From Methanobrevibacter sp. (GTDB lineage Archaea > Methanobacteriota > Methanobacteria > Methanobacteriales > Methanobacteriaceae), in NCBI RefSeq assembly GCF_017431965.1, contig NZ_JAFRKB010000011.1, positions 1-34,750 on the forward strand: a stretch of DNA of 34,750 nucleotides, in the 5' to 3' direction. Shown here piece after piece: positions 9,281 through 18,870 of the stretch. Positions within the stretch are counted from its first letter, which is position 1. Each line of letters begins with the position of its first letter. The notes beneath the pieces are model-generated. The model made no database searches and was not told the DNA's origin. It saw only the letters and a program-made list of their open reading frames with translations. The position numbers were made by a program, and so were the translations under genes.

Positions 9281-10885
9281 CTAATTTTTAAACTCATCAG
9301 GATTTTTGAATAATTCAAAATCCTGAACATATTCTTTTCCTGTAATCATTGCTATTTCTGCTTTTTGAAGTTCAGAACCTAAATAAGCGGCATGTTCCAT
9401 TCTAGTAACTAGTTCCTTTTCAATTATTTCTTCATAGATTTCCTTAGCAGAATTTCCAACAATTACCAGGTCTGCCTTGTTCTTTTTAAAATGAGTTGCA
9501 ATAATTTGACTTTCCTTAACTGTTGTTCCATAATCTACACTTATTTTGAAGCTACCTGCCTTATCCCTAACAAATCTTAATGGTTTGGATTGTCTTACTT
9601 CCGGAATTCCATCACGTTCATTTAAAATAATGTCATTACGTTTATGCTTATCCTTAAAGACAACCATATTTATTCCCAAATCTTTTGGAATGGATTTTCT
9701 ATGTTTAGCAAGAAACATCATTTTAGATGCAGTAGCTAATTCATAGACACTGCCTCTAGTTTTTCCACTTTCTTCAGGTGTGAACAATATGCTCACTCCC
9801 AATTCCATACCTATTCCCGCAAGAAGTACATTGACACCACCGGAATCGGCATCCATCAGTTCTGTTACATTTCCAACTCCAAAAAACATCGGTGCTTTAT
9901 TGGTTTTGTGGAATTCATGGCATGCTATAATAGACTCGACAATGCTTGAACTGTTTACAGGATCCAAAATTAAATCCGCAACATATCTCAATCCTTCAGT
10001 ATCTTTAATTAATTGATGCATGGACTCCACTCGCTCAAGAGGAGTTTTCGGTGAAATGCCTTGTGAAAAATTAGTTGGAAGCAATACTGCAGGAATATCC
10101 TTTTCCTTCAAGATTTCCTGAACTTCAGAATTATTGCCTAAATCCAGACTCAATACAAAGTCTATTCCATTTTCAGCCGCAACTTGAATCTCTTTAGGAT
10201 TTAATGTATCTATACTTAACGGCCTATCACCAACAATTGGCCTTAAAGTTTCGATTAATTCAGGTATCTTATCTGAAAAATCTTCACCAGCGGCCATTCC
10301 AATATCAATCATATCCGCACCGGAATCAACAAAATACTGGCATTTGTTAATTAGCGCCTCTTTTGATAAAAATGGAGCATTGGCTATCTCAGACAATACC
10401 CTCATTGGAAAATCTTCACCGACCGGGAGTTTGCCAATCATAATATTATTTGGCTTTTCAAGAAGTTTTTTGATATTTTTCTCATCGCTTTCAAATTCTT
10501 CAATGAATTTGAATGCTTCTTTCCTTTTTTCTTCTTCAATTAATTTATCAGCAGGCTTATCTTCAGATAATGTGATATTTTCCAAAAGATTCAAAACCAT
10601 TGCCAAATCCGCACCATCAGTAGATCCCTTAAATGTAGGTATGCCCAGTTCTTTTGTAATTTCTCTTGTTCCTTTTTTAATTAATCCTGGAACTAAAATC
10701 ATGTCAATTTCATCTAACTGGTCTGAAAAATGAGTTTTAACTTCTTTAATTATTAGTCTTGGAGTTAAAAATGCTGCAACTTGAGTATTACCGGCGATAT
10801 GAACAATAATATCTTTATTAGAATCTGAAACAACTTCTTTAATTAATGGATATGCCAACTCGCCAGTAATTATTAAAACTTTCAT
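9281..10885 (-). CDS. dihydropteroate synthase-like protein (TIGR00284-type)
   Basis: A 534-residue archaeal protein. Residues about 1-150 are a separate N-terminal domain found with this family. Residues about 165-400 form a TIM barrel like pterin-binding dihydropteroate synthase, with [33 protein letters not shown] and [16 protein letters not shown] in the expected order. The C-terminal 120 residues are unassigned. It is a candidate for a step in tetrahydromethanopterin synthesis or another pterin-related reaction, but the role is not settled by sequence. The ATG at 10885 follows GAGGGG. It appears monocistronic. Confidence 0.8.
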   Translation of the reverse strand: MKVLIITGELAYPLIKEVVSDSNKDIIVHIAGNTQVAAFLTPRLIIKEVKTHFSDQLDEIDMILVPGLIKKGTREITKELGIPTFKGSTDGADLAMVLNLLENITLSEDKPADKLIEEEKRKEAFKFIEEFESDEKNIKKLLEKPNNIMIGKLPVGEDFPMRVLSEIANAPFLSKEALINKCQYFVDSGADMIDIGMAAGEDFSDKIPELIETLRPIVGDRPLSIDTLNPKEIQVAAENGIDFVLSLDLGNNSEVQEILKEKDIPAVLLPTNFSQGISPKTPLERVESMHQLIKDTEGLRYVADLILDPVNSSSIVESIIACHEFHKTNKAPMFFGVGNVTELMDADSGGVNVLLAGIGMELGVSILFTPEESGKTRGSVYELATASKMMFLAKHRKSIPKDLGINMVVFKDKHKRNDIILNERDGIPEVRQSKPLRFVRDKAGSFKISVDYGTTVKESQIIATHFKKNKADLVIVGNSAKEIYEEIIEKELVTRMEHAAYLGSELQKAEIAMITGKEYVQDFELFKNPDEFKN

Positions 10886-11102
10886 GATAACCCCTCAACA
10901 TTTACTAATTAATATATTATTATATTAGTTATAATAAACTCTTTGAAAATTACTTTATCCAACAATAATAAAATATGTTAAAAAAATTATAGAAATTTTT
11001 ACAAAGTATGGGAAAGATATAATCAGATTTAATAAAAAAATAAACAATAAACTAATAATCTATTCAAATAAAATTAAACATTTTTAATAAAATTACATAA
11101 AA

Positions 11103-11110
11103 TTTATATA
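11103..11110 (+). promoter_or_regulatory. por operon TATA box
   Basis: TTTATATA at 11103-11110 matches the archaeal TATA consensus, with A-rich sequence upstream. Transcription would begin near 11135, leaving a leader of about 25 bases with a GGAGG site at 11148-11152 before the porC ATG at 11161. This placement rules out the in-frame upstream ATG at 11113 as the start. Confidence 0.6.
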
Positions 11111-11160
11111 TTTTGGAATTTATAATGATTATACATGATAAATATATGGAGGAAAAATTA

Positions 11161-11682
11161 ATGATTGAAATTCGTTTTCATGGAAGAGGCGGACAAGGTG
11201 CTGTAACTGCTGCTGAAATTCTTGCAAAAGCAGCATTTAAAGACGGTAAATATTCCCAAGCTTTTCCATTCTTTGGAGTTGAACGTAGAGGAGCTCCAGT
11301 TATGGCTTTCACAAGAATTGATGATAAGCCAATTGATTTGAGATATCAAGTATATAATCCGGACTACGTGTTAGTTTTAGATGATGGATTATTAAATGTA
11401 GTGGATGTATTTTCAGGAATTAAAGACAATACTGCAGTAACAATTAACACTGAAAGTTTTGAAGGCAGTGGAGAACATGAAGTATACAGTATTGATGCAA
11501 CTGGAATTGCATTAGACATGTTAGGGCGCAATATTGTAAATACTATTATTTTAGGGTATTTTGCTAAGAAAACCCAAGCAGTAAGTATTGATTCACTTCT
11601 TGAAGTGATTAAAGAAACATTCCCTGGAAAAGTTGGAGAGCTGAATGTAGAAGCTACTAAAAAAGCTTATGAAATGGGATAA
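11161..11682 (+). CDS. porC: pyruvate:ferredoxin oxidoreductase, gamma subunit
   Basis: Gamma subunit of the four-subunit pyruvate synthase that makes pyruvate from acetyl-CoA, CO2 and reduced ferredoxin in autotrophic methanogens. The start of the protein, [20 protein letters not shown], and the [11 protein letters not shown] stretch are characteristic of the gamma domain. I chose ATG 11161 because a strong TATGGAGGAA site lies upstream and the promoter TATA box overlaps the longer alternative start. First gene of the operon; 11 bases to porD. Confidence 0.95.
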
Positions 11683-11693
11683 GGGTGATTTTT

Positions 11694-11936
11694 ATGGTAA
11701 GTATAGGATGTGTAATTAAAAACCCCGGTAATAGTAGAAATAATAAAACTGGAAGTTGGAGAACATTTAAACCAATCCTAGATAAAGAAAAATGTATTGA
11801 TTGCGATAATTGCATTCTCTTCTGTCCAGACGGCAGTGTAAACAAACAACATGATATTGATTACGATTACTGTAAAGGATGCGGAATTTGTGCAAACGAA
11901 TGTCCTTCCGATGCAATCGAAATGGTAAAAGAATAA
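11694..11936 (+). CDS. porD: pyruvate:ferredoxin oxidoreductase, delta subunit
   Basis: An 80-residue ferredoxin-type subunit carrying two [4Fe-4S] clusters, seen as [13 protein letters not shown] and [16 protein letters not shown]. It wires the catalytic centre of PorB to external ferredoxin. The N-terminal [21 protein letters not shown] is typical for PorD. ATG 11694 is preceded by GGGTGAT at 11683-11689 and is preferred over GTG 11685, which lies inside that site. Confidence 0.94.
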   Translation: MVSIGCVIKNPGNSRNNKTGSWRTFKPILDKEKCIDCDNCILFCPDGSVNKQHDIDYDYCKGCGICANECPSDAIEMVKE

Positions 11937-11949
11937 AGAGAGTGATGAA

Positions 11950-13095
11950 ATGGTAAAAGAAGTAATGACCTCAAATAAAGCAGTCGCAGAGGCTGTTAGA
12001 TTAGCTAAACCACAAGTTATTCCTGTTTATCCAATTACTCCTCAAACTACAATTTCAGAATACTTAGCACAATATGTTGCTGATGAAAAAATTGATGCTA
12101 AATATGTTAAAGTGGAATCCGAACACAGTGCAATAAGTGCTGCTGTCGGAGCTAGTGGTGCTGGAGTAAGAGTATTTACAGCAACATCCTCACAAGGATT
12201 AATGTTAATGCACGAGATTTTATATGCTGCAGCAGGTATGAGAGTGCCTATTGTATTAGCAGATGCAAACAGAGCAATTTCTGCACCATTGAATATTTGG
12301 AATGACCAACAAGATTCAATTGCTCAAAGAGATGCAGGATGGTTGCAAATTTATGTTGAAAATGCACAAGAAGCATTAGACACTACTTTAATGGCATATA
12401 AAGTTTCAGAAAATCCTAGCATATTGCTTCCATCAATGGTATGTTTAGATGGATTTATTTTAACACACACAGTAGAACCTGTTGAAATTCCAGACCAAGA
12501 AAGCGTAGATAAGTTCTTACCTCCATATGTTCCAGAACATGCTTTCCTTGATCCAAAAGAACCAATGTCCATTGGTAACTTTGCTGACCCTAATTATTAT
12601 ACTGAAGCAAGGCACGATATGGAAGTTGCAATGACCAACTCACTTGAAGTAATCCGAAAAACTTGCGATGAATTTGCAGAAATTTTCGGAAGAGAATATG
12701 GACTTGTCGAAGAATATAAAACAGAAGATGCCGAAATTATCTTTGTCGCAATGGGATCACTTTGCAGTACACTTAGAGTAATGGTAAACCAATTAAGAGA
12801 AAAAGGTGAAAAAGTAGGTTTACTTAAAATTAGAGCATACAGACCATTCCCTGTTGAAGCAATTAAAAAAGCAGTAGCAAATTGTGATAAAATAGCTGTT
12901 ATTGATAAAAACTTCTCATTTGGAATTGGTGGAGCGTTATATGCTGATATGAAAGTTAAAATCGATAAAGAAATATATGGATTTATTGCAGGTCTCGGTG
13001 GAAGAGACATTACCCCAGAGACAATCATGGAAGCATATGAAAAAATTAAAGCGCCAGAACAAGATGTCACATGGCTTGGACTTAAGGAGGAATAG
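11950..13095 (+). CDS. porA: pyruvate:ferredoxin oxidoreductase, alpha subunit
   Basis: A 381-residue alpha subunit. The N-terminal [14 protein letters not shown] is the conserved domain I signature of 2-oxoacid:ferredoxin oxidoreductases, [27 protein letters not shown] follows as expected, and the C-terminal half carries the domain II region. ATG 11950 lies 13 bases after the porD stop with a GAGTGATG site. The PorA identity over related oxoacid enzymes (VorA, KorA) is supported by the porCDABEF order. Confidence 0.95.
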   Translation: MVKEVMTSNKAVAEAVRLAKPQVIPVYPITPQTTISEYLAQYVADEKIDAKYVKVESEHSAISAAVGASGAGVRVFTATSSQGLMLMHEILYAAAGMRVPIVLADANRAISAPLNIWNDQQDSIAQRDAGWLQIYVENAQEALDTTLMAYKVSENPSILLPSMVCLDGFILTHTVEPVEIPDQESVDKFLPPYVPEHAFLDPKEPMSIGNFADPNYYTEARHDMEVAMTNSLEVIRKTCDEFAEIFGREYGLVEEYKTEDAEIIFVAMGSLCSTLRVMVNQLREKGEKVGLLKIRAYRPFPVEAIKKAVANCDKIAVIDKNFSFGIGGALYADMKVKIDKEIYGFIAGLGGRDITPETIMEAYEKIKAPEQDVTWLGLKEE

Positions 13096-13097
13096 AT

Positions 13098-13967
13098 ATG
13101 GTAGATATACCTGATAAAGATTTATTAGCACCAGGACACAGAGGCTGTGCTGGTTGTGGAGCATCAATTGGTGTAAAATTAGCTCTTAATGCTTTAGGCG
13201 AAAACACTGTAGCTATTTCTGCTACAGGTTGTCTTGAAGTTATGACCACACCATACCCTGAATCTTCATGGGAAGTTCCATTTATACACGTTGCTTTTGA
13301 AAACTCAGGAGCTGTAGCATCCGGTGTGGAAAGTGCATTAAGAATTCAAGGAAAAGATGATGTAAATGTAGTAGCTTTCGGTGGTGACGGAGGAACTGTA
13401 GACATCGGTTTGCAATCCTTATCTGGAGCTATGGAAAGAGGACACAACATGCTTTATATCTGTTACGACAATGAAGCATACATGAACACAGGTATTCAAA
13501 GAAGTGGGGCTACACCATACGGTGCAAGTACCACAACTTCCCCAAAAGGAAGCGCAAGTTTCGGAGAAGACAAACCTAAGAAAAACATGCCAATGATTAT
13601 GGCAGCACACGGAATACCTTATGTGGCTACAGCATCAATCGCATATCCTGAAGATTATGTTAACAAAGTTAAAAAAGCTGCAGAAACCAAAGGTCCTGCA
13701 TATATCCACTTACAACAACCATGTACCACCGGTTGGGGATACCCATCAGAAAAAACTATTGAAATGGGTAGATTGGCTGTTGAAACTGGATCATGGATTT
13801 TATATGAAATTGTTGATGGTAAGTTTGAAATTACCTACAGGCCAGAAGAAAGAAAACCTGTAAAAGAATACTTGGCCCCACAAAAAAGATTCAAACACTT
13901 AGATGAAGAACACATTGAAAAAATCCAAAAATATGTCGATGCAGAGTGTAAAGAACTAGGTTTATAG
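13098..13967 (+). CDS. porB: pyruvate:ferredoxin oxidoreductase, beta subunit
   Basis: A 289-residue subunit that binds thiamine diphosphate and the catalytic [4Fe-4S] cluster. Cysteines C17 and C20 in [10 protein letters not shown], and the TPP motif GDGG (96-99) ending in NEAYMNTG (125-132), are present. The ribosome binding site AAGGAGG lies within the last codons of porA, which ends two bases before this ATG, so translation is probably coupled. Confidence 0.95.
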   Translation: MVDIPDKDLLAPGHRGCAGCGASIGVKLALNALGENTVAISATGCLEVMTTPYPESSWEVPFIHVAFENSGAVASGVESALRIQGKDDVNVVAFGGDGGTVDIGLQSLSGAMERGHNMLYICYDNEAYMNTGIQRSGATPYGASTTTSPKGSASFGEDKPKKNMPMIMAAHGIPYVATASIAYPEDYVNKVKKAAETKGPAYIHLQQPCTTGWGYPSEKTIEMGRLAVETGSWILYEIVDGKFEITYRPEERKPVKEYLAPQKRFKHLDEEHIEKIQKYVDAECKELGL

Positions 13968-13977
13968 GAGGAAGACA

Positions 13978-14478
13978 ATGGAAAGTATTGTTGTTAATAG
14001 CAATTTATGTGACGGATGCCTGAATTGTTCAAATATGTGTGCATCAATCCATAATGCTAGTAGAATAAAAATTATAGAATATGATTCTTCCTTTTATTCC
14101 ATCGTTTGTCAACATTGTGAAAGTGCACCATGTATAAAAATCTGCCCAACTGAAGCAATTACTGATGAAAAAGTAGATGCTGAAAAATGTATTGGTTGCG
14201 GATTATGTGTAATGGTTTGTCCATTTGGTGCAATGACTTTCCAATCAAAAGTTGCTGAAAAATGTGACCTCTGTGCTGACAGAGAAGAAGGACCTGCATG
14301 TATCAAAGCATGTACCAAAAGAGCTATTACTGTTGCTGATCCTGAAAAAATCAGAGCTAAAAATCAAGAAAAATATTTGGCCAAAATGGCAGGATTATAT
14401 GAGCCGGATAGCGGTAAAGGTGGCTTTGTCCATGTAATCACAAGTCAAGCTAGAGCAAGACTTGTTTTAGATGAATAA
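13978..14478 (+). CDS. porE: pyruvate:ferredoxin oxidoreductase-associated polyferredoxin
   Basis: A 166-residue protein with several four-cysteine sets: C11, C14, C17, C21 near the N-terminus, CQHCESAPCIKICPT, CIGCGLCVMVCPFGAM, and CDLCAD...CIKAC. This corresponds to three to four [4Fe-4S] clusters in the DMSO-reductase-B-like arrangement. It is the fifth gene of the por operon and probably carries electrons between the synthase and its donor, for example the Eha or Ehb hydrogenase; that partner is inferred from the family, not seen here. AGGAGGA precedes the ATG. Confidence 0.9.
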   Translation: MESIVVNSNLCDGCLNCSNMCASIHNASRIKIIEYDSSFYSIVCQHCESAPCIKICPTEAITDEKVDAEKCIGCGLCVMVCPFGAMTFQSKVAEKCDLCADREEGPACIKACTKRAITVADPEKIRAKNQEKYLAKMAGLYEPDSGKGGFVHVITSQARARLVLDE

Positions 14479-14487
14479 TAAAGAATT

Positions 14488-14730
14488 ATGTTTAAATCAG
14501 GAAATTGTACTGAATGTACAACCTGCGGAAGTTGTCAACAAACACCAAATGTTGACACTCCTATTTTATTTTGTATGCATTGCCAACCATCAGATGCGCC
14601 ATGTTTATCAATTTGTAAGCAAGATGCCTTTGAAGTTTTAGGCGGAGCCATTACATTAAATAGTGAAAAATGCAATAAATGCCTAGACTGTGAAGAAGTC
14701 TGCCCCATAGGGATAATAAAAATATACTAA
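14488..14730 (+). CDS. porF: pyruvate:ferredoxin oxidoreductase-associated small ferredoxin
   Basis: An 80-residue ferredoxin-like protein, CTECTTCGSCQQ, then CMHCQPSDAPCLSICKQD and CNKCLDCEEVCPIGII, enough for two to three [4Fe-4S] clusters. It is related to the second half of porE and is the last por gene. It starts 9 bases after the porE stop. The ribosome binding site is weak, suggesting translation coupled to porE. Confidence 0.88.
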   Translation: MFKSGNCTECTTCGSCQQTPNVDTPILFCMHCQPSDAPCLSICKQDAFEVLGGAITLNSEKCNKCLDCEEVCPIGIIKIY

Positions 14731-14800
14731 CTTTTTTAAAAAAATTTATATCTCTTTAAATCAAAAATAACATTAATTAACTTTTATAAAGGTTTTTATT

Positions 14801-15643
14801 TTGATTACTAAAGATGTTATTAGAGATGCTGTTTATGAATTATACAAAAAGGCAGTTATCGAATTAGGAGAAGATGTAAAAAAATCACTTGAAGATGCGC
14901 TTAAAATTGAAGAACATGAACTTGCAAGGTTAAATATTGAAGCTATCTTAAAAAATATTGAACTTGCAGAAGAAAAGGGAATTCCTATGTGTCAAGATAC
15001 AGGTCTTCCAGTGGTTTTTGTTAAATTAGGCAATGTTGAAGTTGAAAATCTGCGTGAAGGAATTGAAGAGGGAATAAAAAAAGCAACTACAGATATTCCA
15101 ATCAGGCCAAATATAGTTGATCCGCTGACACGTGAAAATACAAACATTAACGTTGGAGATTATATTCCTCCAATTGATATTGAACTAATTGATGAGGATT
15201 ATCTGGAAATTACAATTTTGCCTAAAGGATTCGGTTCAGAAAACAATAATACATTGAAAATGGCCCTTCCTGCTGAAGGAATTGAAGGCATAAAAGAATT
15301 TGTCGTTGAATCAGTATTAAATGCCAAAGGTAAACCTTGTCCTCCAACAGTTATAGGTGTTGGAATTGGTGGAACATCAGATTTATGCTTGAAATTAGGT
15401 AAAAAGGCATTGCTTGGAAAAGTTGGTGAGAGAAATCCTAATCCAGAACTAGCAAAATTGGAAGAGGAAATCTTAACTGAAATCAATAAATCGGGAATTG
15501 GACCAATGGGACTGGGTGGAAAAACCACCGCATTAGATGTGAAAATATTAAAAGCACATACACATACTGCAGGCCTTCCAATAGGAGTCTGTGTCCAATG
15601 TTGGGCAGACAGGCATGCTACAACAAGAATCTACGACAATTAG
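14801..15643 (+). CDS. fumA: fumarate hydratase class I, alpha subunit
   Basis: Alpha subunit of the two-subunit [4Fe-4S] fumarase, which interconverts fumarate and malate in the incomplete reductive TCA pathway. Visible marks: C64 in [23 protein letters not shown], and C264/C267 in CVQCWADRH near the C-terminus. The 280-residue length equals the N-terminal half of single-chain class I fumarases; the beta subunit is not in this window. The start is TTG at 14801 with an AAAGGT site upstream. It lies 70 bases after porF in the same direction, linking pyruvate synthesis with downstream carbon assimilation. Confidence 0.93.
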   Translation: MITKDVIRDAVYELYKKAVIELGEDVKKSLEDALKIEEHELARLNIEAILKNIELAEEKGIPMCQDTGLPVVFVKLGNVEVENLREGIEEGIKKATTDIPIRPNIVDPLTRENTNINVGDYIPPIDIELIDEDYLEITILPKGFGSENNNTLKMALPAEGIEGIKEFVVESVLNAKGKPCPPTVIGVGIGGTSDLCLKLGKKALLGKVGERNPNPELAKLEEEILTEINKSGIGPMGLGGKTTALDVKILKAHTHTAGLPIGVCVQCWADRHATTRIYDN

Positions 15644-15666
15644 ATTGATTTGAATCAATTTTTTCT
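15644..15666 (+). terminator. terminator after fumA
   Basis: ATTGATT (15644-15650) and AATCAAT (15653-15659) form a short hairpin directly after the TAG stop, followed by a T run. It lies between two convergent genes. Confidence 0.6.
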
Positions 15667-15684
15667 TTATTTATTTGCAAAAAA

Positions 15685-16569
15685 TCATCTGAAGGCACGT
15701 GGAGTGGTTGGCCTTGGAATATTATCATGAAATTCTATAGAAACATCCATAATTTCAACAGAAATATCTCCCATTCTTTCAAACGCCTTAATAACTCTAA
15801 ACAGATAAATAAAATAATTAGAACGTTCCTTTTCATCAAAAGAATTTTCAGCCATTTGAGTTGCGATTAAATTAATGGCCTTCGCTTGAAGAATGTGAAT
15901 TGAATCCTCTAACTCCATTAGATCATTCTTTAACTCAGTTTTACCCTCTATAAATGATTTCATAGATAAACGAATCATTTTTTGAGTAGTCTTGTACATC
16001 TTTTTTAATTTTTTAAGGATGTTCTCATCAATTTCATAAACATCATTAATTACAAATTTTGCAATATGGCCGCAATAATCACCAATTCTTTCCAGGTCAT
16101 AGGCAACTTCATTATAAAGCATTGATTTTGAAAATTCGGAATGTTTGTTAATGCTAACTATTGTTTCAACAGATGTTCTAATCTTTTCGACCATATTATT
16201 AGTGGCATAGTCCATTTCCAAAGCACGTTTCGCCTTTTCTTCATCGAATTCCAAAACTGCATTAAATGATTCTTCAAGTTGTGAGTGAACATGACCCGCC
16301 ATATTAATTAACGCTTCATTAAGCAAAATATCTCCAGAAGTGTCCCCCGGAATTTCATAGTCGCTTAAAGAGAGAGTAATTCTTTCATAACTCTTTAAAT
16401 CAATCATATAAGCTCTTTTAACAGTACCATCTTTAATAAGAGGTTGCAACAATTGTGTAACATATCTACGAGTAATCCCTAATTTTTCAGCAATTTCATC
16501 CTGAGTGGAAGGATTTTCATACAAAATAAAATCTAAAATGTCTTTTAGTGTTTTATCTTTTTTACTCAT
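15685..16569 (-). CDS. PhoU-domain regulator with N-terminal winged helix
   Basis: A 294-residue protein. Residues about 8-55 form a winged helix-turn-helix (PSTQDEIAEKLGITRRYVTQLLQPLIKDG). The remaining part is a double PhoU helical bundle with the typical ExxxDYxxxxxxE metal-binding repeats (YDLERIGDYCGHIAKF and RVIKAFERMGDISVEIMD). PhoU proteins act in control of phosphate uptake; the fused DNA-binding domain suggests direct transcription control, as in other archaeal forms. No phosphate transporter is nearby. It starts 4 bases after the stop of the membrane protein gene at 16574, so the two form an operon. Confidence 0.88.
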   Translation of the reverse strand: MSKKDKTLKDILDFILYENPSTQDEIAEKLGITRRYVTQLLQPLIKDGTVKRAYMIDLKSYERITLSLSDYEIPGDTSGDILLNEALINMAGHVHSQLEESFNAVLEFDEEKAKRALEMDYATNNMVEKIRTSVETIVSINKHSEFSKSMLYNEVAYDLERIGDYCGHIAKFVINDVYEIDENILKKLKKMYKTTQKMIRLSMKSFIEGKTELKNDLMELEDSIHILQAKAINLIATQMAENSFDEKERSNYFIYLFRVIKAFERMGDISVEIMDVSIEFHDNIPRPTTPRAFR

Positions 16570-16573
16570 TGTA

Positions 16574-17458
16574 TCATCTTATTTTTTTGTATTCCTCAAG
16601 TATATCATTAGATTCGAATTGTATGTTTTCACTAGATTCGTTAATTATAGTCTTTTGTGTATTAGAAACATCATCAATATTGGATTTAAACTTATAAGAA
16701 GATTGTTGAGGACGATTTTTCATATTTTTTCCATTGGATTTGACAGCTCTTTTGGATTTGCTATTTTTAACATACCTAGAATTTCGTTTAGCATCGCCAG
16801 TTCCATCAGGTTTTTGATAATAGACCTTATGATTGAAAGTTTTTTCATATTTTTTAGACTCATCATTTGACCGTTTAGCAGATAATAGAATTCTAACGAT
16901 TACAATAGCAAGTAAAACTAATGCAAAAATCGCTATTTCCAAATCAAAATGTATGAATGCACCATCATATATGTCTGTGACGGAATTTCCCAAATCAACT
17001 AACCCCCTAGCTAAAAATATTAATCCAACAAGTGCAATAATCCCACCTTGAATTTTATTAACATTTTCTGGCTTTAAAACAAAAGGATATACACTTATAA
17101 CAAGCAATGCCAATCCTAAAATTCTATATAAATTATTATTCACCAATTGTTGAAGTAAAAGATATAAATTTAAAAAATTGGCAGGCAATATCCCCTGTTC
17201 GGCCAATAGTGCCAAAATAAGCATTAATTGAATAATAGCTATTACTATTAGAGGGAAAACGTATGCAATATCCCATTCAAAATTACTTTTCTTAAATGAT
17301 GCATTAGTTACAGGTTTTTCTAAAGCTTCTGAAAGAGTATTATATAGAACAGATGAAATAACTGAACCGATGACTGTACCTGCAACACCTAAAACTGATG
17401 TTAGAATAGCAACGAATGCAGATATGAATCCAACCAATATAATCTTTTTATAATTCAT
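16574..17458 (-). CDS. membrane protein of unknown function with charged C-terminal tail
   Basis: A 294-residue protein. Five predicted membrane spans lie in the first 195 residues, the first being a long glycine/valine/serine segment (VGFISAFVAILTSVLG) and the last FALVLLAIVIVRILL. After that comes a soluble tail of about 100 residues rich in Lys, Arg, Ser and Asn, probably cytoplasmic and disordered. GGGAG precedes ATG 17458. It is cotranscribed with the PhoU-like gene. I do not recognise the family. Confidence 0.75.
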   Translation of the reverse strand: MNYKKIILVGFISAFVAILTSVLGVAGTVIGSVISSVLYNTLSEALEKPVTNASFKKSNFEWDIAYVFPLIVIAIIQLMLILALLAEQGILPANFLNLYLLLQQLVNNNLYRILGLALLVISVYPFVLKPENVNKIQGGIIALVGLIFLARGLVDLGNSVTDIYDGAFIHFDLEIAIFALVLLAIVIVRILLSAKRSNDESKKYEKTFNHKVYYQKPDGTGDAKRNSRYVKNSKSKRAVKSNGKNMKNRPQQSSYKFKSNIDDVSNTQKTIINESSENIQFESNDILEEYKKIR

Positions 17459-17572
17459 ATTTCTCCCTCTAAATTAAACCATGATAAACAAATAATCTTT
17501 ACTAATTATATTTTTCAAAGTATTTAAACTAATAGTTAAAAAAAAGTTAAGAAATTTAAGAAAAATAGTCAG

Positions 17573-17645
17573 AGCCTTAGGGGGGATTCGAACCCCCGAC
17601 TTCCACCTTACCAAGGTGGCGCTCTACCACCTGAGCCACTAAGGC
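17573..17645 (-). tRNA. tRNA-Thr (anticodon GGT)
   Basis: Read on the minus strand the sequence folds into a full cloverleaf: acceptor GCCTTAG with CTAAGGC, D arm with GCTC/GAGC, anticodon stem CCACC/GGTGG with loop TTGGTAA (anticodon GGT, threonine), and T arm GGGGG-TTCGAAT-CCCCC. The discriminator is T. CCA is not encoded. Confidence 0.96.
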
Positions 17646-17684
17646 ATAATCAAGAATTAAAATAGGTTAAAAATCATAAAATAG

Positions 17685-17767
17685 TGCAAGGGAAGGGATT
17701 CGAACCCTCGAAGGCCTATGCCAAAGGATCTTAAGTCCTTCCCCTTTGGCCGCTCGGGCACCCTTGC
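17685..17767 (-). tRNA. tRNA-Leu (anticodon TAA)
   Basis: Minus-strand class II tRNA: acceptor GCAAGGG with CCCTTGC, anticodon stem AAGGA/TCCTT with loop CTTAAGA (anticodon TAA, leucine), an extended variable arm, and T loop TTCGAAT. The discriminator is A. CCA is not encoded. It lies 39 bases from tRNA-Thr, so the two may be cotranscribed. Confidence 0.96.
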
Positions 17768-17921
17768 ATACAATATTGATATTTGGCAACATAGTATATA
17801 AATCTTACTATACTAATAAAAAAATCAGAATTTAGCTATTATTAACAAATTATATAAATATTAAGATATTTAAATATTAAATATAATAAACTTTTTAAAT
17901 CAACTTAAAATGGTGTAATAA

Positions 17922-18089
17922 TTGCAGATTGATATGGAAGAATGCGGAATTTGTGAAGATTGTATCGATGTTTGTATGGAAGAAGCTATCTCAAAAAAAG
18001 CTTATACCGTAGTTATCGACAATACAAAATGTGATAACTGTGGTGAATGTGTTGACGTTTGCCCAGTGGGAGCCATTTACGAAGATTAA
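17922..18089 (+). CDS. small 2[4Fe-4S] ferredoxin
   Basis: A 55-residue ferredoxin below the usual length cut-off. Cysteines C8, C11, C14, C18 and C37, C40, C43, C47 make two CxxCxxCxxxC motifs for two [4Fe-4S] clusters. The second ends in the usual CPVGAI, but the first ends CMEEAI, lacking the normal proline. I chose the TTG start at 17922 because GGTG at 17912-17915 lies 6 bases before it; ATG 17934 is the alternative. Only one base separates its stop from the next ATG, so it is cotranscribed with the membrane-anchored protein at 18091. The electron partner is unknown. Confidence 0.85.
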   Translation: MQIDMEECGICEDCIDVCMEEAISKKAYTVVIDNTKCDNCGECVDVCPVGAIYED

Positions 18090-18090
18090 T

Positions 18091-18858
18091 ATGAAAAAAT
18101 TTACAATCATCGACTATATAATAATAATCTTAGTAATTTGTGCTGTTGTTTTTGCATTCATACACATTACTTCAGATGACTCTGCCAAAATTCAGAAAAC
18201 TGCATTCGATGCTTCAACAATCAATAAACTACCAGACACATATCTTAATTATTATAAGGACGGATACATTGTAAAGACTACCGTAAATGGATTTAATTCT
18301 ACAAACGGTGAAGAAGTCTCGATAAACGGTACTGTTAAATGGATCGGAGATGATGGCGGGAACAATGTTAAAATACTTGTTGAATCAAACAACACCACTT
18401 ATTTAACCGGCTTATATAGACATGTTCCAAATGCAGACATTTACCTTGATAAAATTTCACTGGAAAGTGATGGAAGCACATATCCCAATTTAGTTGAAGT
18501 TACATTAAAGCCTAAAAAGGTTACATCATTAGCAGATTTAACAAACAATCTAACTGGCGATTATGAGATTTCAACAATGATTTCACTAGATTCCATGGAT
18601 GCAATAAAAATGCAAGAAGTGATGAACAACCTTAATGAAAATGGTAAAAGATTAAGTGTTAAAGCTTCAAATAACAATTTTGAAAATCAAATAGATATTG
18701 AAAAAGCAAGTAAAGCCAATATAGATGATGTAAATTCAATTCTAGGGAATATCGACGGAATTACTCAGGAAATTACAATCAGAATATATGATTGCAGCGA
18801 CAGTCAGCTAAACCAAATTAAGGATAATTTTGATGTTATAAATATTAGAAAGTTCTAA
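18091..18858 (+). CDS. membrane-anchored extracytoplasmic protein, possibly DUF4330-like
   Basis: A 255-residue protein with one N-terminal membrane span (about residues 6-24, IIDYIIIILVICAVVFAFI) and an otherwise soluble, Asn/Asp/Ser-rich part with potential N-glycosylation sites (NNTT, NGTV). The N-terminal IDYIIIILVI plus a following beta-rich segment resembles DUF4330 proteins, but this is only a suggestion. ATG 18091 is chosen because it comes one base after the ferredoxin stop; longer in-frame readings would overlap that gene. It is followed after 12 bases by the polymerase gene, pointing to a cell-surface polysaccharide role. Confidence 0.75.
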   Translation: MKKFTIIDYIIIILVICAVVFAFIHITSDDSAKIQKTAFDASTINKLPDTYLNYYKDGYIVKTTVNGFNSTNGEEVSINGTVKWIGDDGGNNVKILVESNNTTYLTGLYRHVPNADIYLDKISLESDGSTYPNLVEVTLKPKKVTSLADLTNNLTGDYEISTMISLDSMDAIKMQEVMNNLNENGKRLSVKASNNNFENQIDIEKASKANIDDVNSILGNIDGITQEITIRIYDCSDSQLNQIKDNFDVINIRKF

Positions 18859-18870
18859 GTTGTGTAATTT

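Noticed and set aside
11113..11160. Longer porC start at ATG 11113
   Set aside because: It lies between the TATA box and the predicted transcription start, so it would not be in the mRNA; ATG 11161 has a strong ribosome binding site.
12597..13070. 157-codon minus-strand frame inside porA
   Set aside because: Shadow of porA in an AT-rich genome; composition is Ser/Leu/Ile-rich and no family is recognised.
18031..18090. Longer version of the membrane-anchored protein starting inside the ferredoxin
   Set aside because: It overlaps the ferredoxin coding region in another frame and would push the membrane anchor inward; ATG 18091 follows the ferredoxin stop.
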